DNA of 64,000 nt from Fusobacterium sp. JB019 (GCA_030673965.1 JAUTCN010000006.1:1-64000), one strand, 5' to 3'. Positions 15,951-24,923 are shown, counted from the first letter of the stretch. Made by a program: numbers and translations. The notes: generated by a model from the letters alone, not told the origin.

Positions 15951-18398
15951 TTGGATATGGAAAAAGAAGAAATAAAAAGAAAAATCAAAGAAGATTATAT
16001 AAAAAGACTTGAGTTTACTTTTGCTGAAGGAGTAGATGAAGCTTCTTTGGAACATAAATATTTAGCTTTAGGAAAATTAGTTAAAGATTATTTATCTGAA
16101 AAATTATCCAAGACAACTAGAGCTTATAAAAAAGATAAAGTTAAGCAAATATATTATTTTTCTATGGAATTTTTAATAGGAAGATTATTAGAATCAAATT
16201 TAATAAACTTAGGAATAAGAGATGTTTGTGAAGAAGCCTTAGGAGAACTAGGAGTAGATTTTAATGAGCTTGTAAGACAAGAAGCTGATGCAGGTCTAGG
16301 AAATGGTGGACTTGGAAGACTAGCAGCTTGTTTCATAGATTCTATGGCGTCACTTTCACTTCCAGCTCATGGTAATGGAATACGTTTTAAGCATGGTTTG
16401 TTTAAACAAAAGATTGAAAATGGTTATCAAGTTGAAAAACTAGATGACTGGTTGAAAAAAGATTTCGTTTGGGAAATAAAAAAACCAAGTAAAAAAGTAG
16501 AAGTTAACTTTGGTGGTAATGTTTACTTAGTTAAACAAGGAAAGGGTTTAAAACCAGTTTATGAAGCCTGTGAAAAAATTATAGCAGTTCCTTATGATGT
16601 TCCTGTTTCAGGATTTGGAACAAATAATGTAAATACCCTTAGACTTTGGAACGCTGAAATAGAAGAAAAGGATATAAATCTTTCTACTCTTCAAAGGGGA
16701 GAATATTTAGAATATTTAGAAAAAAGATATGCAGTTGAAGAAATTTCTCAAGTGTTGTATCCTGATGATTCAGGAGAGGCTGGAAAAAGACTTAGATTAA
16801 AACAAGAATATTTTCTAGTAAGTGCTGGGATTCAATCAATTGTTAGAAGATTTAGAAAATTAGGAGAACCTATTAATGAATTTCATAATTATGTGGGAAT
16901 TCATATTAATGATACTCATCCGGCCCTTTCAGTTGCAGAACTTATGAGAATATTATTAGATGAGGAAGATTTAGATTGGAATGAAGCTTGGAGAATTACA
17001 GTTAAAACTCTAGCTTATACAAATCATACAATAATGGCTGAAGCTTTAGAAAAATGGCCAATTGATATGTTTAAAAAATTACTTCCAAGACTTTATATGA
17101 TAATAGAAGAAATTAATAGAAGATTTTCAATAGAAGTTGCAAAAAAATATTATGGAGATTGGAATAAAATTAATAATATGTCAATTATTAGAGACGGACA
17201 AATTAAAATGGCAAATTTAGCAATTGTTGGTTCTCACTCAATAAATGGGGTTGCATGGCTTCATACTGAAATATTAAAACATAGAGAATTGAAAGATTTT
17301 TATGAGATGTATCCAGAAAGATTTAATAATAAAACAAATGGAATAACTCATAGAAGATGGCTGATTGAAGCTAATCCAGAACTTGCAAATTTAATAGTGG
17401 ATGTAGTTGGAGATATATCTTGGGTTACTGATACAGAAAAAATGGCAAAATTACTAGAATATAAAGATGATAAAAAATATCTAAAGAAAATTGCAGATAT
17501 TAAACATAATAGAAAAGTTGAATTAGCTGAATTTGTAAAGAAAAAATATAATATTGAAATTGATCCAAATTCAATTTATGATATTCAAGTAAAAAGACTT
17601 CATGCATATAAACGTCAATTATTAAATTTATTTAATATTATGAATTTATATAATGAATTAAAAGAAAATCCTAAAAAGGATATAGTTCCTAGAACTTTCT
17701 TCTTTGGAGCAAAAGCAGCACCAGGATATTATTTAGCTAAAAGAATAATAAAACTTATAAATACAGTTGCAGAAAAAATAAATAATGATAAGAGTATAAA
17801 TGGAAAAATAAAAATAGTATTCTTAGAAAACTATGGAGTTACTCTAGCACAAAAAGTAATTCCTGCTGGTGATATTAGTGAACAAATTTCAACAGCATCA
17901 AAGGAAGCTTCTGGAACAGGAAATATGAAATTTATGATGAATGGAGCAATAACTTTAGCAACTTTAGATGGTGCAAATGTTGAAATAGAAAGAGCTGTAG
18001 GAAGAGATAATATAGTAGTGTTTGGTTTAACAGCAGAAGAAGTTATGGATTATTATGCTTATGGCGGTTATAATGCTAAGAAAGTATTTGATAACGATCC
18101 AAGATTACAAAAAATAATAGAACAAATGAAAAATGGTTACTATAATGCTGATAAACATGAATTTGATATTATAGTTGATAATTTATTTAATACTAATGAT
18201 GAATTCTTCGTATTTAAAGATTTTGACTCATATGTAAAAGCTCAAGAAAAAGTAGATGAATTATATAGAGACAGAGAAAAATGGGTTAAAATGTGTTTGA
18301 TTAATATTGGACATTCAGGAATATTCTCATCAGATAACACAATTAAAAAATATGCAGATGAAATCTGGAATATAAAACCTAAAAAGGTTGAAATGTAG
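15951..18398 (+). CDS. glgP: Glycogen/maltodextrin phosphorylase
   Basis: About 815 residues, glycosyltransferase family 35. The PLP-binding region is KEASGTGNMKFMMNGA with its lysine near the C-terminal third; the N-terminal half has GNGGLGRLAACFIDSMA and the HINDTHPALSVAELMR motif. It releases glucose-1-phosphate from glycogen ends. The start is not certain: AAAGGAG at 15935-15941 points to TTG 15951 (9 bases away), with ATG 15957 as the alternative; the frame is open from 15915 directly after the glgA stop. It is the degradative partner in the same operon as the synthetic genes. Confidence 0.93.
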   Translation: MDMEKEEIKRKIKEDYIKRLEFTFAEGVDEASLEHKYLALGKLVKDYLSEKLSKTTRAYKKDKVKQIYYFSMEFLIGRLLESNLINLGIRDVCEEALGELGVDFNELVRQEADAGLGNGGLGRLAACFIDSMASLSLPAHGNGIRFKHGLFKQKIENGYQVEKLDDWLKKDFVWEIKKPSKKVEVNFGGNVYLVKQGKGLKPVYEACEKIIAVPYDVPVSGFGTNNVNTLRLWNAEIEEKDINLSTLQRGEYLEYLEKRYAVEEISQVLYPDDSGEAGKRLRLKQEYFLVSAGIQSIVRRFRKLGEPINEFHNYVGIHINDTHPALSVAELMRILLDEEDLDWNEAWRITVKTLAYTNHTIMAEALEKWPIDMFKKLLPRLYMIIEEINRRFSIEVAKKYYGDWNKINNMSIIRDGQIKMANLAIVGSHSINGVAWLHTEILKHRELKDFYEMYPERFNNKTNGITHRRWLIEANPELANLIVDVVGDISWVTDTEKMAKLLEYKDDKKYLKKIADIKHNRKVELAEFVKKKYNIEIDPNSIYDIQVKRLHAYKRQLLNLFNIMNLYNELKENPKKDIVPRTFFFGAKAAPGYYLAKRIIKLINTVAEKINNDKSINGKIKIVFLENYGVTLAQKVIPAGDISEQISTASKEASGTGNMKFMMNGAITLATLDGANVEIERAVGRDNIVVFGLTAEEVMDYYAYGGYNAKKVFDNDPRLQKIIEQMKNGYYNADKHEFDIIVDNLFNTNDEFFVFKDFDSYVKAQEKVDELYRDREKWVKMCLINIGHSGIFSSDNTIKKYADEIWNIKPKKVEM

Positions 18399-18406
18399 GT
18401 GAAAAT

Positions 18407-20389
18407 ATGGAATATTTAAGTTTTAAATGGAATGATAATTATGTGAAATATAATTCACAAGATACAGAATACAAAGCTCCTTACGGAGCTGTACCTTGTA
18501 ATTGTGATGTTAGAATTAGAATAAAAATAAATAAAAGTGCTCCTATAAAGAATGTATTTTTTAGATTAGGAAAAGATACTAATGAAAATCCTTATAACCA
18601 AATGTTAAAAGTTAAAGAAATGGAATTAGAAAAGGATGTACAAGAAGAGAACTATAATTCTTATATACATAAATTTAAAACTTCTAATAATCCAGAATTA
18701 TTATTTTATTCCTTTGAGATTGTTTTAGAAGATGGAACTATTAAATTTTATGGAAATAATGAATGTGAACTTGGAGGAATTGGACAAGTTTATCAAAATG
18801 GTCAGCATTGTTATCAAATAACAACATATTATGAGGATAATAAAACTCCAGATTGGTATAAGGAAGCTATTATGTATCAAATATTTCCTGATAGATTTTT
18901 TAATGGAAATGAAGATGGAATGGTAAATAGTCCAAAGAAAAATTCTTTTATTTATGGTAATTGGGATGATATTCCATTCTATATTAGAAATGCAAAAAGA
19001 GAAATAGTACGTTGGGATTTTTATGGTGGAAATTTAAAGGGTATAGAAAAAAAACTAGATTATATTAAAAATTTAGGAATTGATTTAATATATTTAAATC
19101 CTATTTTTAAAGCAGCTAGTAATCATAGGTATGATACTGGAGATTATAAGAAAATTGATGAAGTTCTTGGAACAGAAAAAGATTTTAAAAGTTTAATAGA
19201 TAATGCTAAAACTAAAGGTATTGGAATTATGCTAGATGGTGTATTTAATCATACTGGAAGGGATAGTATATATTTTAATAGATTTTCTAATTATGATTCA
19301 GTAGGTGCTTATAATTCTGTTGGTTCAATTTATTATGATTGGTATAAATTTAAAAAATATCCAAATGAATATGAATGTTGGTGGGGAGTTAAGGATTTGC
19401 CATGTGTAAATGAAAGAATTCCTTCCTTCATAGATTATATTATAGAAGCTGAAGATAGTGTGATTGCTCATTGGATGAAATTAGGGATAAAAGGTTGGAG
19501 ACTTGATGTGGCTGATGAACTTCCTTCAGAATTTTTAGTGAAATTAAGGAAAAGATGTCACGAAATAGACAAAGATTCTGTTATTTTAGGAGAAGTTTGG
19601 GAAGATGCAACTAATAAAATAAGCTATAATAAAAGAAGAAGTTATATGAGAGGAAGACAACTTGATTCTGTAACAAATTATCCTTTTAAAGAGATTTTCT
19701 TAGATTATTTTTCAAATAAGTTTGATACTAAAAAATTAGTAATGTTATTTGAAAATATAAAAGAAAACTATCCAAAAGAAAACTTTTATGCTCTTACAAA
19801 TATGTTAGGTTCTCATGATGTTGAGAGGATTATAACCATGTGCGAAAGAGTAGCTAGACGTATTCAAGAAGAGATATATAGAAGGGAATTACATAAGGAA
19901 CATATATTAACAAAGGAACACTTATCTGAAATTATAGGTGAAAGAATATTAAAACTTATGGTAACAATGCAGATGGTTTTTCCTGGAGTACCTTTAATCT
20001 ATTATGGTGATGAAGTAGGAGTTTCTGGTGGAAAAGATCCTGATAATAGAAGGACTTATCCTTGGGGGCATGAAAATAAAGAAATTTATAATATGTATAA
20101 AAATTTAATTAAACTTAGAAAATCAAGTAAGATGTTTTCTATTGGAAAATTTAAGCAAATATACATAAAAGAAGATGTTTATGGAATTGTTCGTGAATAT
20201 GAAGATGATTATGCATTAATTATTGTAAATAGACATCCAATTAATTTCTATGATATTGAATTTAGAGATCTTGATTTAGAAGAGCTTTATAACTATGAAA
20301 CAAAGGAAAAGGTTCTATTAAATAATGAAATATTAAAATTAAATATTAGACCTCTTTCGGTTGTTGTTTTAACAAATAAACTTTTGTAG
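18407..20389 (+). CDS. GH13 alpha-glucosidase of the neopullulanase/cyclomaltodextrinase type
   Basis: A 660-residue protein. An N-terminal beta domain (about 1-140) of the neopullulanase type is followed by a GH13 barrel: IMYQIFPDRF, DLIYLNPIFKAASNHRYDT, DGVFNHTG, nucleophile D367 in GWRLDVAD, acid E396 in ILGEVWED and D471 in LGSHDVER. Enzymes of this group (GH13_20 by layout) hydrolyse cyclodextrins, pullulan or short maltodextrins, often including alpha-1,6 bonds. It is the last gene of the glycogen operon, 8 bases after glgP. No separate GlgX or pullulanase debranching gene is present in this operon, so it may take over removal of the limit-dextrin branches. There is no signal peptide, so it acts in the cytoplasm. 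Confidence 0.9.
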   Translation: MEYLSFKWNDNYVKYNSQDTEYKAPYGAVPCNCDVRIRIKINKSAPIKNVFFRLGKDTNENPYNQMLKVKEMELEKDVQEENYNSYIHKFKTSNNPELLFYSFEIVLEDGTIKFYGNNECELGGIGQVYQNGQHCYQITTYYEDNKTPDWYKEAIMYQIFPDRFFNGNEDGMVNSPKKNSFIYGNWDDIPFYIRNAKREIVRWDFYGGNLKGIEKKLDYIKNLGIDLIYLNPIFKAASNHRYDTGDYKKIDEVLGTEKDFKSLIDNAKTKGIGIMLDGVFNHTGRDSIYFNRFSNYDSVGAYNSVGSIYYDWYKFKKYPNEYECWWGVKDLPCVNERIPSFIDYIIEAEDSVIAHWMKLGIKGWRLDVADELPSEFLVKLRKRCHEIDKDSVILGEVWEDATNKISYNKRRSYMRGRQLDSVTNYPFKEIFLDYFSNKFDTKKLVMLFENIKENYPKENFYALTNMLGSHDVERIITMCERVARRIQEEIYRRELHKEHILTKEHLSEIIGERILKLMVTMQMVFPGVPLIYYGDEVGVSGGKDPDNRRTYPWGHENKEIYNMYKNLIKLRKSSKMFSIGKFKQIYIKEDVYGIVREYEDDYALIIVNRHPINFYDIEFRDLDLEELYNYETKEKVLLNNEILKLNIRPLSVVVLTNKLL

Positions 20390-20438
20390 AGTAATTAAAT
20401 TAAAATAAAGTTATAAAAGTAAAAAAAGATAAATAAAC

Positions 20439-20447
20439 TGCTATAAT
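20439..20447 (+). promoter_or_regulatory. Extended -10 promoter of the first small barrel gene
   Basis: TGCTATAAT: a perfect -10 hexamer (20442-20447) with the TGn extension and no recognisable -35. The start of transcription would be near 20454. No terminator was found between the end of the glycogen operon (20389) and here. Confidence 0.6.
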
Positions 20448-20476
20448 ATTTATAAAGATATTATAGGGGGATAGGA

Positions 20477-21109
20477 ATGAAGAAGATTATAATAGGATGT
20501 TTAGTTTTATCTACAATTTCCTTAGCTGCTTCTAATAAATATATAGAAGCTAAGATAGGGACTGAAATATATTCAAAATATTCACAATTTTTAGTTAATG
20601 GAGATGAATTTTTAGGACAAAATACAAGAAATGCTAAAGAAAATAGAGAAGACTTAGAGAATGGATTTGAAGTATCATTAGAATTTATGAAAGAATATAA
20701 TAAATATGTGGATTTAGGATTAGGAGTTGCTTATCAGAGACATGCCACTAGAAAGATTAGTCCCAAAGGTGAGTTAGGAGGAGATTATGATTCTGTTCCA
20801 GTTTATTTTGTAGGTAAATTTAAAATTCCTACAGAATCTAATTATAAACCTTATTTTAAATTTGATATTGGATATTCTTTCAATAAAAATGAAGAACCAC
20901 TTAAATTTCCAGATGGAAGAGTTGAAGCAGGGTTAAGTGTTACAGATGGATCTTATTTTGCTTTAGGCGGAGGACTTGAATATGATAACTTTGTAGCAGA
21001 ATTAATGTATGGAGTTACACAATCTAAGTTTCAAGATAGTTATGGTGAAGAAGATTCAGGAGATTACAATAAGTTAACGTTATCTGTTGGATATAAATTT
21101 AATCTCTAA
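20477..21109 (+). CDS. Small outer-membrane beta-barrel protein (paralogue 1)
   Basis: A 210-residue exported protein. A signal peptide (about 1-18, ending SLAA) is followed by alternating polar and aromatic strands: DLGLGVAYQRHA, VPVYFVGKFKI, YFKFDIGYSFN, FALGGGLEYDNFVAELMYGVTQ and a final LTLSVGYKFNL, typical of an 8-10 strand outer-membrane barrel. The function is unknown; pore or adhesin-like roles are possible. It is clearly homologous to the product of 21303-21959, particularly in the second half. A GGGGG Shine-Dalgarno is used by both. Confidence 0.78.
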   Translation: MKKIIIGCLVLSTISLAASNKYIEAKIGTEIYSKYSQFLVNGDEFLGQNTRNAKENREDLENGFEVSLEFMKEYNKYVDLGLGVAYQRHATRKISPKGELGGDYDSVPVYFVGKFKIPTESNYKPYFKFDIGYSFNKNEEPLKFPDGRVEAGLSVTDGSYFALGGGLEYDNFVAELMYGVTQSKFQDSYGEEDSGDYNKLTLSVGYKFNL

Positions 21110-21126
21110 CCTCAATATATTATAAA

Positions 21127-21162
21127 AAAAGGTCATTGAAAATAAAATTTCAATGACCTTTT
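21127..21162. terminator. Hairpin terminator between the two barrel genes
   Basis: AAAAGGTCATTGAAA pairs perfectly with TTTCAATGACCTTTT (15 bp) around a 6-base loop. The arms end in A-run and T-run, so it can work for both directions; here it ends the first barrel gene. It gives the two paralogues separate transcripts. Confidence 0.85.
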
Positions 21163-21244
21163 AATTTGCTTCTTTGTCAACTAGTGTTGGTGGAGAAAAA
21201 TAAGAAAATCTTAAGAAATAGTTAATAAATAATTAAAAAACACT

Positions 21245-21253
21245 TGGTATAAT
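21245..21253 (+). promoter_or_regulatory. Extended -10 promoter of the second small barrel gene
   Basis: TGGTATAAT: TATAAT at 21248-21253 with the TGn extension; no good -35. It has the same design as the promoter of the first paralogue. Confidence 0.6.
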
Positions 21254-21302
21254 AAATATATTAATAATTTAAATAAGAAGTAAAAATATTAAGGGGGAAA
21301 AA

Positions 21303-21959
21303 ATGAAAAAAATATTAGTAGGATTATTTGTTATATCAGCACTAGGATATGCTAAAGAAGTTATACCAACTGCAGAAGCTGCGCCAGTTCAAGTTGAGGA
21401 ATTAGGATATAATTTAGATGTTAAAGTTGGTGGAGATCTTTATTCAAATTATTCTTGGGTTAAAGAAGTTGGAACTAATAAAAAATTAGTTGATGATGAA
21501 ACTAAGGGATTAGGATATGAAGTGTCGGTAGAATTTTTAAAAGAAATGAATTCAAATTTTGAAGCAGGATTAGGTTTAGCTTATCAAAGTCATGCAGATA
21601 GAAAAAGAAGTGATATAAATGCAAAAGGTGCTTCTTATGATTCAATGCCAATTTATGCAACAGCAAAATATAAATTTAATTTAGATAGTATGTATGTACC
21701 TTATGTTAAAGCTAATTTAGGTTATTCGTTTAACTTTAATGAAAAAGATTTAAAAACTCCAGTAGGGAACTATTCAGTTAAAACTGATGATGGATTATAC
21801 TGGGCAATTGGTGGAGGAGTTGAGTATAATAACTTCTTAGTAGAATTAATGTATGGTGTAACTAAATCTGATGCAAAAGCAACTAAAGCAATTAAAGGAG
21901 ACTATGCAAATGATTATGAAAAATTAACATTATCAGTTGGTTATAGTTTCGATTTATAA
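21303..21959 (+). CDS. Small outer-membrane beta-barrel protein (paralogue 2)
   Basis: A 218-residue exported barrel protein, paralogous to the preceding one. It has a short signal peptide (about 1-17, ISALGYA), an extra segment EVIPTAEAAPVQVEELGY before the first strand, and shared strand motifs: EAGLGLAYQSHADRK against DLGLGVAYQRHATRK, WAIGGGVEYNNFLVELMYGVTK, and the final LTLSVGYSFDL. The pair probably arose by tandem duplication. The function is unknown. Confidence 0.78.
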   Translation: MKKILVGLFVISALGYAKEVIPTAEAAPVQVEELGYNLDVKVGGDLYSNYSWVKEVGTNKKLVDDETKGLGYEVSVEFLKEMNSNFEAGLGLAYQSHADRKRSDINAKGASYDSMPIYATAKYKFNLDSMYVPYVKANLGYSFNFNEKDLKTPVGNYSVKTDDGLYWAIGGGVEYNNFLVELMYGVTKSDAKATKAIKGDYANDYEKLTLSVGYSFDL

Positions 21960-21992
21960 GATATAGGTTGAACTAAAAAATATAAAGCTTAT

Positions 21993-22026
21993 ATTCCTTC
22001 AGCTTAAAGGCTGGAGGAATTTTTTG
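21993..22026 (+). terminator. Terminator after the second barrel gene
   Basis: ATTCCTTCAGC pairs with GCTGGAGGAAT (one G-U) around a 6-base loop, followed by TTTTT. A strong Rho-independent terminator. Confidence 0.88.
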
Positions 22027-22068
22027 TTATATATTTTAAGTATATTTTTTTTGAAAAAATAAAATGGG

Positions 22069-22077
22069 TGGTATAAT
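22069..22077 (+). promoter_or_regulatory. Extended -10 promoter of the yibE/F-like gene
   Basis: TGGTATAAT (22069-22077) with TTGAAA at 22051-22056, a short 15-base spacer. The TGn extension probably makes up for the poor spacing. Confidence 0.55.
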
Positions 22078-22106
22078 GGTAGTGTAAGTATAAAGGAGGG
22101 AAGAAA

Positions 22107-23177
22107 ATGAAAAAATACGTACTAATTTTATTTACTCTTATATGTACTTTCTCCTTTGGAGAAGAATATACAAGTGGTAAAATTGTTGGGAAAATAGGGA
22201 CAGCAACGGAAAATAATATTTTAACAGATGTTCATATTGATGGGGATGAAATAAAAGATGTTGCCTTTTATAATATAAAGGTTGATGGTAAGATAGTTCA
22301 GGTGGAAATGCCAATTTACGGGGAAGAGTCTTACAATCTAGATGTAGAAAAGGGAACAAGAGTAGTGTTAGCTTATGAGCCAGATGAAGAGGGGAATATG
22401 CAATATTACATTACAGATATTGATAAAAGATTTCATTATGGAGTTTTATTATTGCTATTTGTAGGATTTACAATACTTTTAGCTAAGCTAAAGGGAGTAA
22501 AAGCAATATTTAGTTTACTAGTTGTAATATTAGGAATAACTTATGGGTTTATTCCCTTTGTTGCAAAGGGTTATTCACCAATAATGTTAGCGGTTATTAT
22601 ATCTATTTTTGCATCATTTATTACAATAGCCTTTACTACAGGTTTTGACAAAAAAGGAAAAGTTGCTATAATAAGTAGTGTCCTTGGAACTTTTGTAGCT
22701 GGAGTTTTATCAATGTATTTTGTTCATAAGATGAAGTTTACGGGTTATACAACAGTGGAAGCAATAGGATATATAGATATATTAAAAGGGATTAAAGTAA
22801 AAGAGCTTGTATCAGCTGGAGTTATTATAGGTAGTATGGGAGCAGTTATGGATGTGGCAATGTCAATTTCTTCAGCCCTTTCAGAAATAAAAAGAAAACA
22901 CAAGGAAATAACTCCTCATCAATTATTTGCATCAGGAATAACAATAGGAAAAGATATTGTTGGAACAATGGTTAATACATTGATACTTGCTTATATTGGA
23001 AGTAGTTTATTTGATGTTTTAATTATTTATATAAATTTACAAGATTTAGAATTTATAAGAATATTAAATTATGAATTTATAGGAACAGAAATTTTAAGAG
23101 GATTTATAGGAAGTATAGGAATACTTGCAGTAATTCCTATAACATCCTATTTATGCGCACATATGAAAGAAAAATAA
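22107..23177 (+). CDS. YibE/F-family multi-pass membrane protein
   Basis: A 356-residue membrane protein. A signal peptide (about 1-18) leads into a small periplasmic beta domain (about 20-110), followed by about seven membrane helices. The YibE/F family motifs GSMGAVMDVAMSISSALSE and ITIGKDIVGTMVNTLILAY are present. The family is widespread in Bacillota and related groups and has no established function; a transport role is often supposed. The downstream gene starts about 20 bases after the stop and is probably co-transcribed. Confidence 0.85.
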   Translation: MKKYVLILFTLICTFSFGEEYTSGKIVGKIGTATENNILTDVHIDGDEIKDVAFYNIKVDGKIVQVEMPIYGEESYNLDVEKGTRVVLAYEPDEEGNMQYYITDIDKRFHYGVLLLLFVGFTILLAKLKGVKAIFSLLVVILGITYGFIPFVAKGYSPIMLAVIISIFASFITIAFTTGFDKKGKVAIISSVLGTFVAGVLSMYFVHKMKFTGYTTVEAIGYIDILKGIKVKELVSAGVIIGSMGAVMDVAMSISSALSEIKRKHKEITPHQLFASGITIGKDIVGTMVNTLILAYIGSSLFDVLIIYINLQDLEFIRILNYEFIGTEILRGFIGSIGILAVIPITSYLCAHMKEK

Positions 23178-23197
23178 AATTTGGAGGTAAGAGATAT

Positions 23198-24448
23198 ATG
23201 AAAAAAGCAAAACACGGGATATTGATATTGGTGCTCTTAATTGTAGCGGGGGGACTGATAGCTAAAAATACTATTGTAAAAAGAACTTTAGAAGAAAATT
23301 TAACAAAATCTTTAGAAGCTAATGTAAAAATAGATAGTGTTGGTTATAACATTTTTGGTGGTATTCTTAATATTGATGGTCTTAAGATAGAAAGTAATGA
23401 AGATAGTTCACAAGATGTTGTTAAGATAGGAAGTATTTCTACAAAGATTAACTATAGAAAAATATTTGAAAAGGAAATAACATTAGAAAGTGTAGAAGTG
23501 GAGAATATATTACTAATACCTAGTAAGAGTGATACAGGGCTAAAAGCTATAAAACAAGAGGATGCTACAAAGGAATTAGCAGCTTCAATTATAAAAAATT
23601 ATAAGCTAATGTTTGAAAAAATTAATTTTAAAAATGATGCTACAACTGAGAAGGCAAGACAAATATTCTTAGGAACAACAACACCTCTATTGGATAAGTA
23701 TATTGATTATAAATTATCAGATTATAGTACTGAATATATTCAAGTAATATTGAAAAAATATGTAGCAGCAAAGGCAAATATAAGAACAACTTTAGGAAAT
23801 CCATCTCCAGATGATTGGGTAGTAAACATTGATAATTTTAATGTTAAAACAACATTATTTGGAAGAGAATTTGCTGGAACAATAAAGGGAGTTTCGACAG
23901 ATATTACAAGAATGAATAAAATGATTCCAATAGTTTTAACAGCTAAAAATGTTGAAGAAGATAGTGTGATTGATGGAAAAATTAATTTTTATAGATTTGA
24001 AGGAGAAATTAATACTTCTTTAAAAAATGTAAATATAGGAACTATTCCAACTGTAAATGAGTATTTAGGTGGAAAATTATATATGAATCAAAAAATATTC
24101 TTATTACCTGGAACTAAAGTTTTTGTAGATGGTGATATTGATATTAAAGATGTGGTTTTAAAAGAAGAAAAGATAGCAGAGTATTTCTTAGATGATAAGG
24201 AAGCTATAAAAGTAATAACAGGTGGAACTAATGAGAATTTACAAAACTTTAAAATTTCATATAAATATAGCCCAAGAACAAATAAAGTTGATGTTGATTC
24301 TAATTTAGCTGAAAAAATAACTATTTATTTAGGTGGAGATGCTAATTATTACAGTACTTTAAAAAAAGATTTCCAAGAAAAATATGGAAAAGAATTAGAT
24401 AAAGCTAAAGAAAAAATAAATAATGTTTTAGATGGGCTTTTTAAATAA
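23198..24448 (+). CDS. AsmA/DUF748-like membrane-anchored protein
   Basis: A 416-residue protein with one N-terminal membrane helix (about 7-25) and a large, mostly beta exported part. The opening pattern (KRTLEENLTKSLEANVKIDS, then IFGGILNIDGLKIES and FEKEITLESVEVENI) is like the N-terminal part of AsmA or DUF748 proteins, which are involved in envelope lipid homeostasis or transport. The assignment is by pattern only. I took ATG 23198, since GGAGG lies 10 bases before it; the frame opens earlier but overlaps the yibE/F-like gene. A conserved late segment is NFKISYKYSPRTNKVDVDSN. Confidence 0.55.
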   Translation: MKKAKHGILILVLLIVAGGLIAKNTIVKRTLEENLTKSLEANVKIDSVGYNIFGGILNIDGLKIESNEDSSQDVVKIGSISTKINYRKIFEKEITLESVEVENILLIPSKSDTGLKAIKQEDATKELAASIIKNYKLMFEKINFKNDATTEKARQIFLGTTTPLLDKYIDYKLSDYSTEYIQVILKKYVAAKANIRTTLGNPSPDDWVVNIDNFNVKTTLFGREFAGTIKGVSTDITRMNKMIPIVLTAKNVEEDSVIDGKINFYRFEGEINTSLKNVNIGTIPTVNEYLGGKLYMNQKIFLLPGTKVFVDGDIDIKDVVLKEEKIAEYFLDDKEAIKVITGGTNENLQNFKISYKYSPRTNKVDVDSNLAEKITIYLGGDANYYSTLKKDFQEKYGKELDKAKEKINNVLDGLFK

Positions 24449-24473
24449 AAATTTAATATTTAATTCATATAAA

Positions 24474-24506
24474 AAAATGGTGTAGAATTCCTGCACCATT
24501 TTTATT
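24474..24506. terminator. Bidirectional terminator between convergent genes
   Basis: AAAATGGTGTAG pairs with CTGCACCATTTT (one G-U) around AATTC, with A- and T-rich flanks on both sides. It separates the AsmA-like gene (plus) from the CsoR-like gene (minus), whose stop codon lies just to its right. Confidence 0.85.
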
Positions 24507-24779
24507 TTAAAATCTTGAAAAATATTCAATTGATTTTGCAAAGTTTTTAATTGTTTCATCAGCATTACCATTTTCAATACCTTCTCTAACGCAGTGTTTT
24601 AAATGTCCTTCTAGGATAACTTGTCCCGCTTTATGTAAAGCGCTTTTAGCTGCATTAATTTGCATTAAAATATTATCGCAAGGGACATCTTCATCAATCA
24701 TTCTATCTATAGCATTAATTTGTCCTATAATTTTCTTTAACCTTTTATGAAGTTTATCATGATTCATACATTTATTCAT
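24507..24779 (-). CDS. csoR: CsoR-type metal-sensing repressor (DUF156 family)
   Basis: A 90-residue all-helical repressor. The copper ligands of CsoR are all there with the same spacing as in Mycobacterium tuberculosis CsoR: C34 (DVPCDN), H59 and C63 (EGHLKHC). Additional N-terminal residues C4 and H7 could also bind metal. Copper(I) is the likely effector. There is no copper exporter or chaperone gene beside it; a perfect palindrome lies over its own transcription start, so it is probably autoregulated and may control targets elsewhere. FrmR/RcnR-like sensing is less likely because of the Cys-His-Cys set. Confidence 0.85.
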   Translation of the reverse strand: MNKCMNHDKLHKRLKKIIGQINAIDRMIDEDVPCDNILMQINAAKSALHKAGQVILEGHLKHCVREGIENGNADETIKNFAKSIEYFSRF

Positions 24780-24795
24780 AATCCTATCCTCCTTG

Positions 24796-24813
24796 TATAC
24801 CCATATGGGTATA
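24796..24813. promoter_or_regulatory. Palindromic CsoR-type operator
   Basis: TATACCCATATGGGTATA is a perfect 18-base palindrome with the TACCC...GGGTA pattern known for CsoR-family operators. It sits just downstream of the -10 box of the csoR promoter, across the expected transcription start, where a bound repressor would block initiation. Confidence 0.82.
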
Positions 24814-24818
24814 TGGAA

Positions 24819-24847
24819 ATCATATCAGTTATAAAATAAATTGTCAA
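24819..24847 (-). promoter_or_regulatory. Promoter of csoR
   Basis: Minus strand: TTGACA (24847-24842), 17-base spacer, TATGAT (24824-24819), immediately upstream of the palindromic operator. Confidence 0.8.
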
Positions 24848-24872
24848 GAAAATAAAATAACAAATTTAAATA

Positions 24873-24881
24873 TGTTATAAT
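24873..24881 (+). promoter_or_regulatory. Extended -10 promoter of the VOC gene
   Basis: TGTTATAAT (TATAAT at 24876-24881) facing away from the csoR promoter; no clear -35. The operator palindrome lies about 60 bases upstream, so joint control with csoR is possible but not shown. Confidence 0.55.
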
Positions 24882-24923
24882 AATTTTATTAATAAATGTT
24901 TAATTAAAGAGTAAGGAGGAAGT

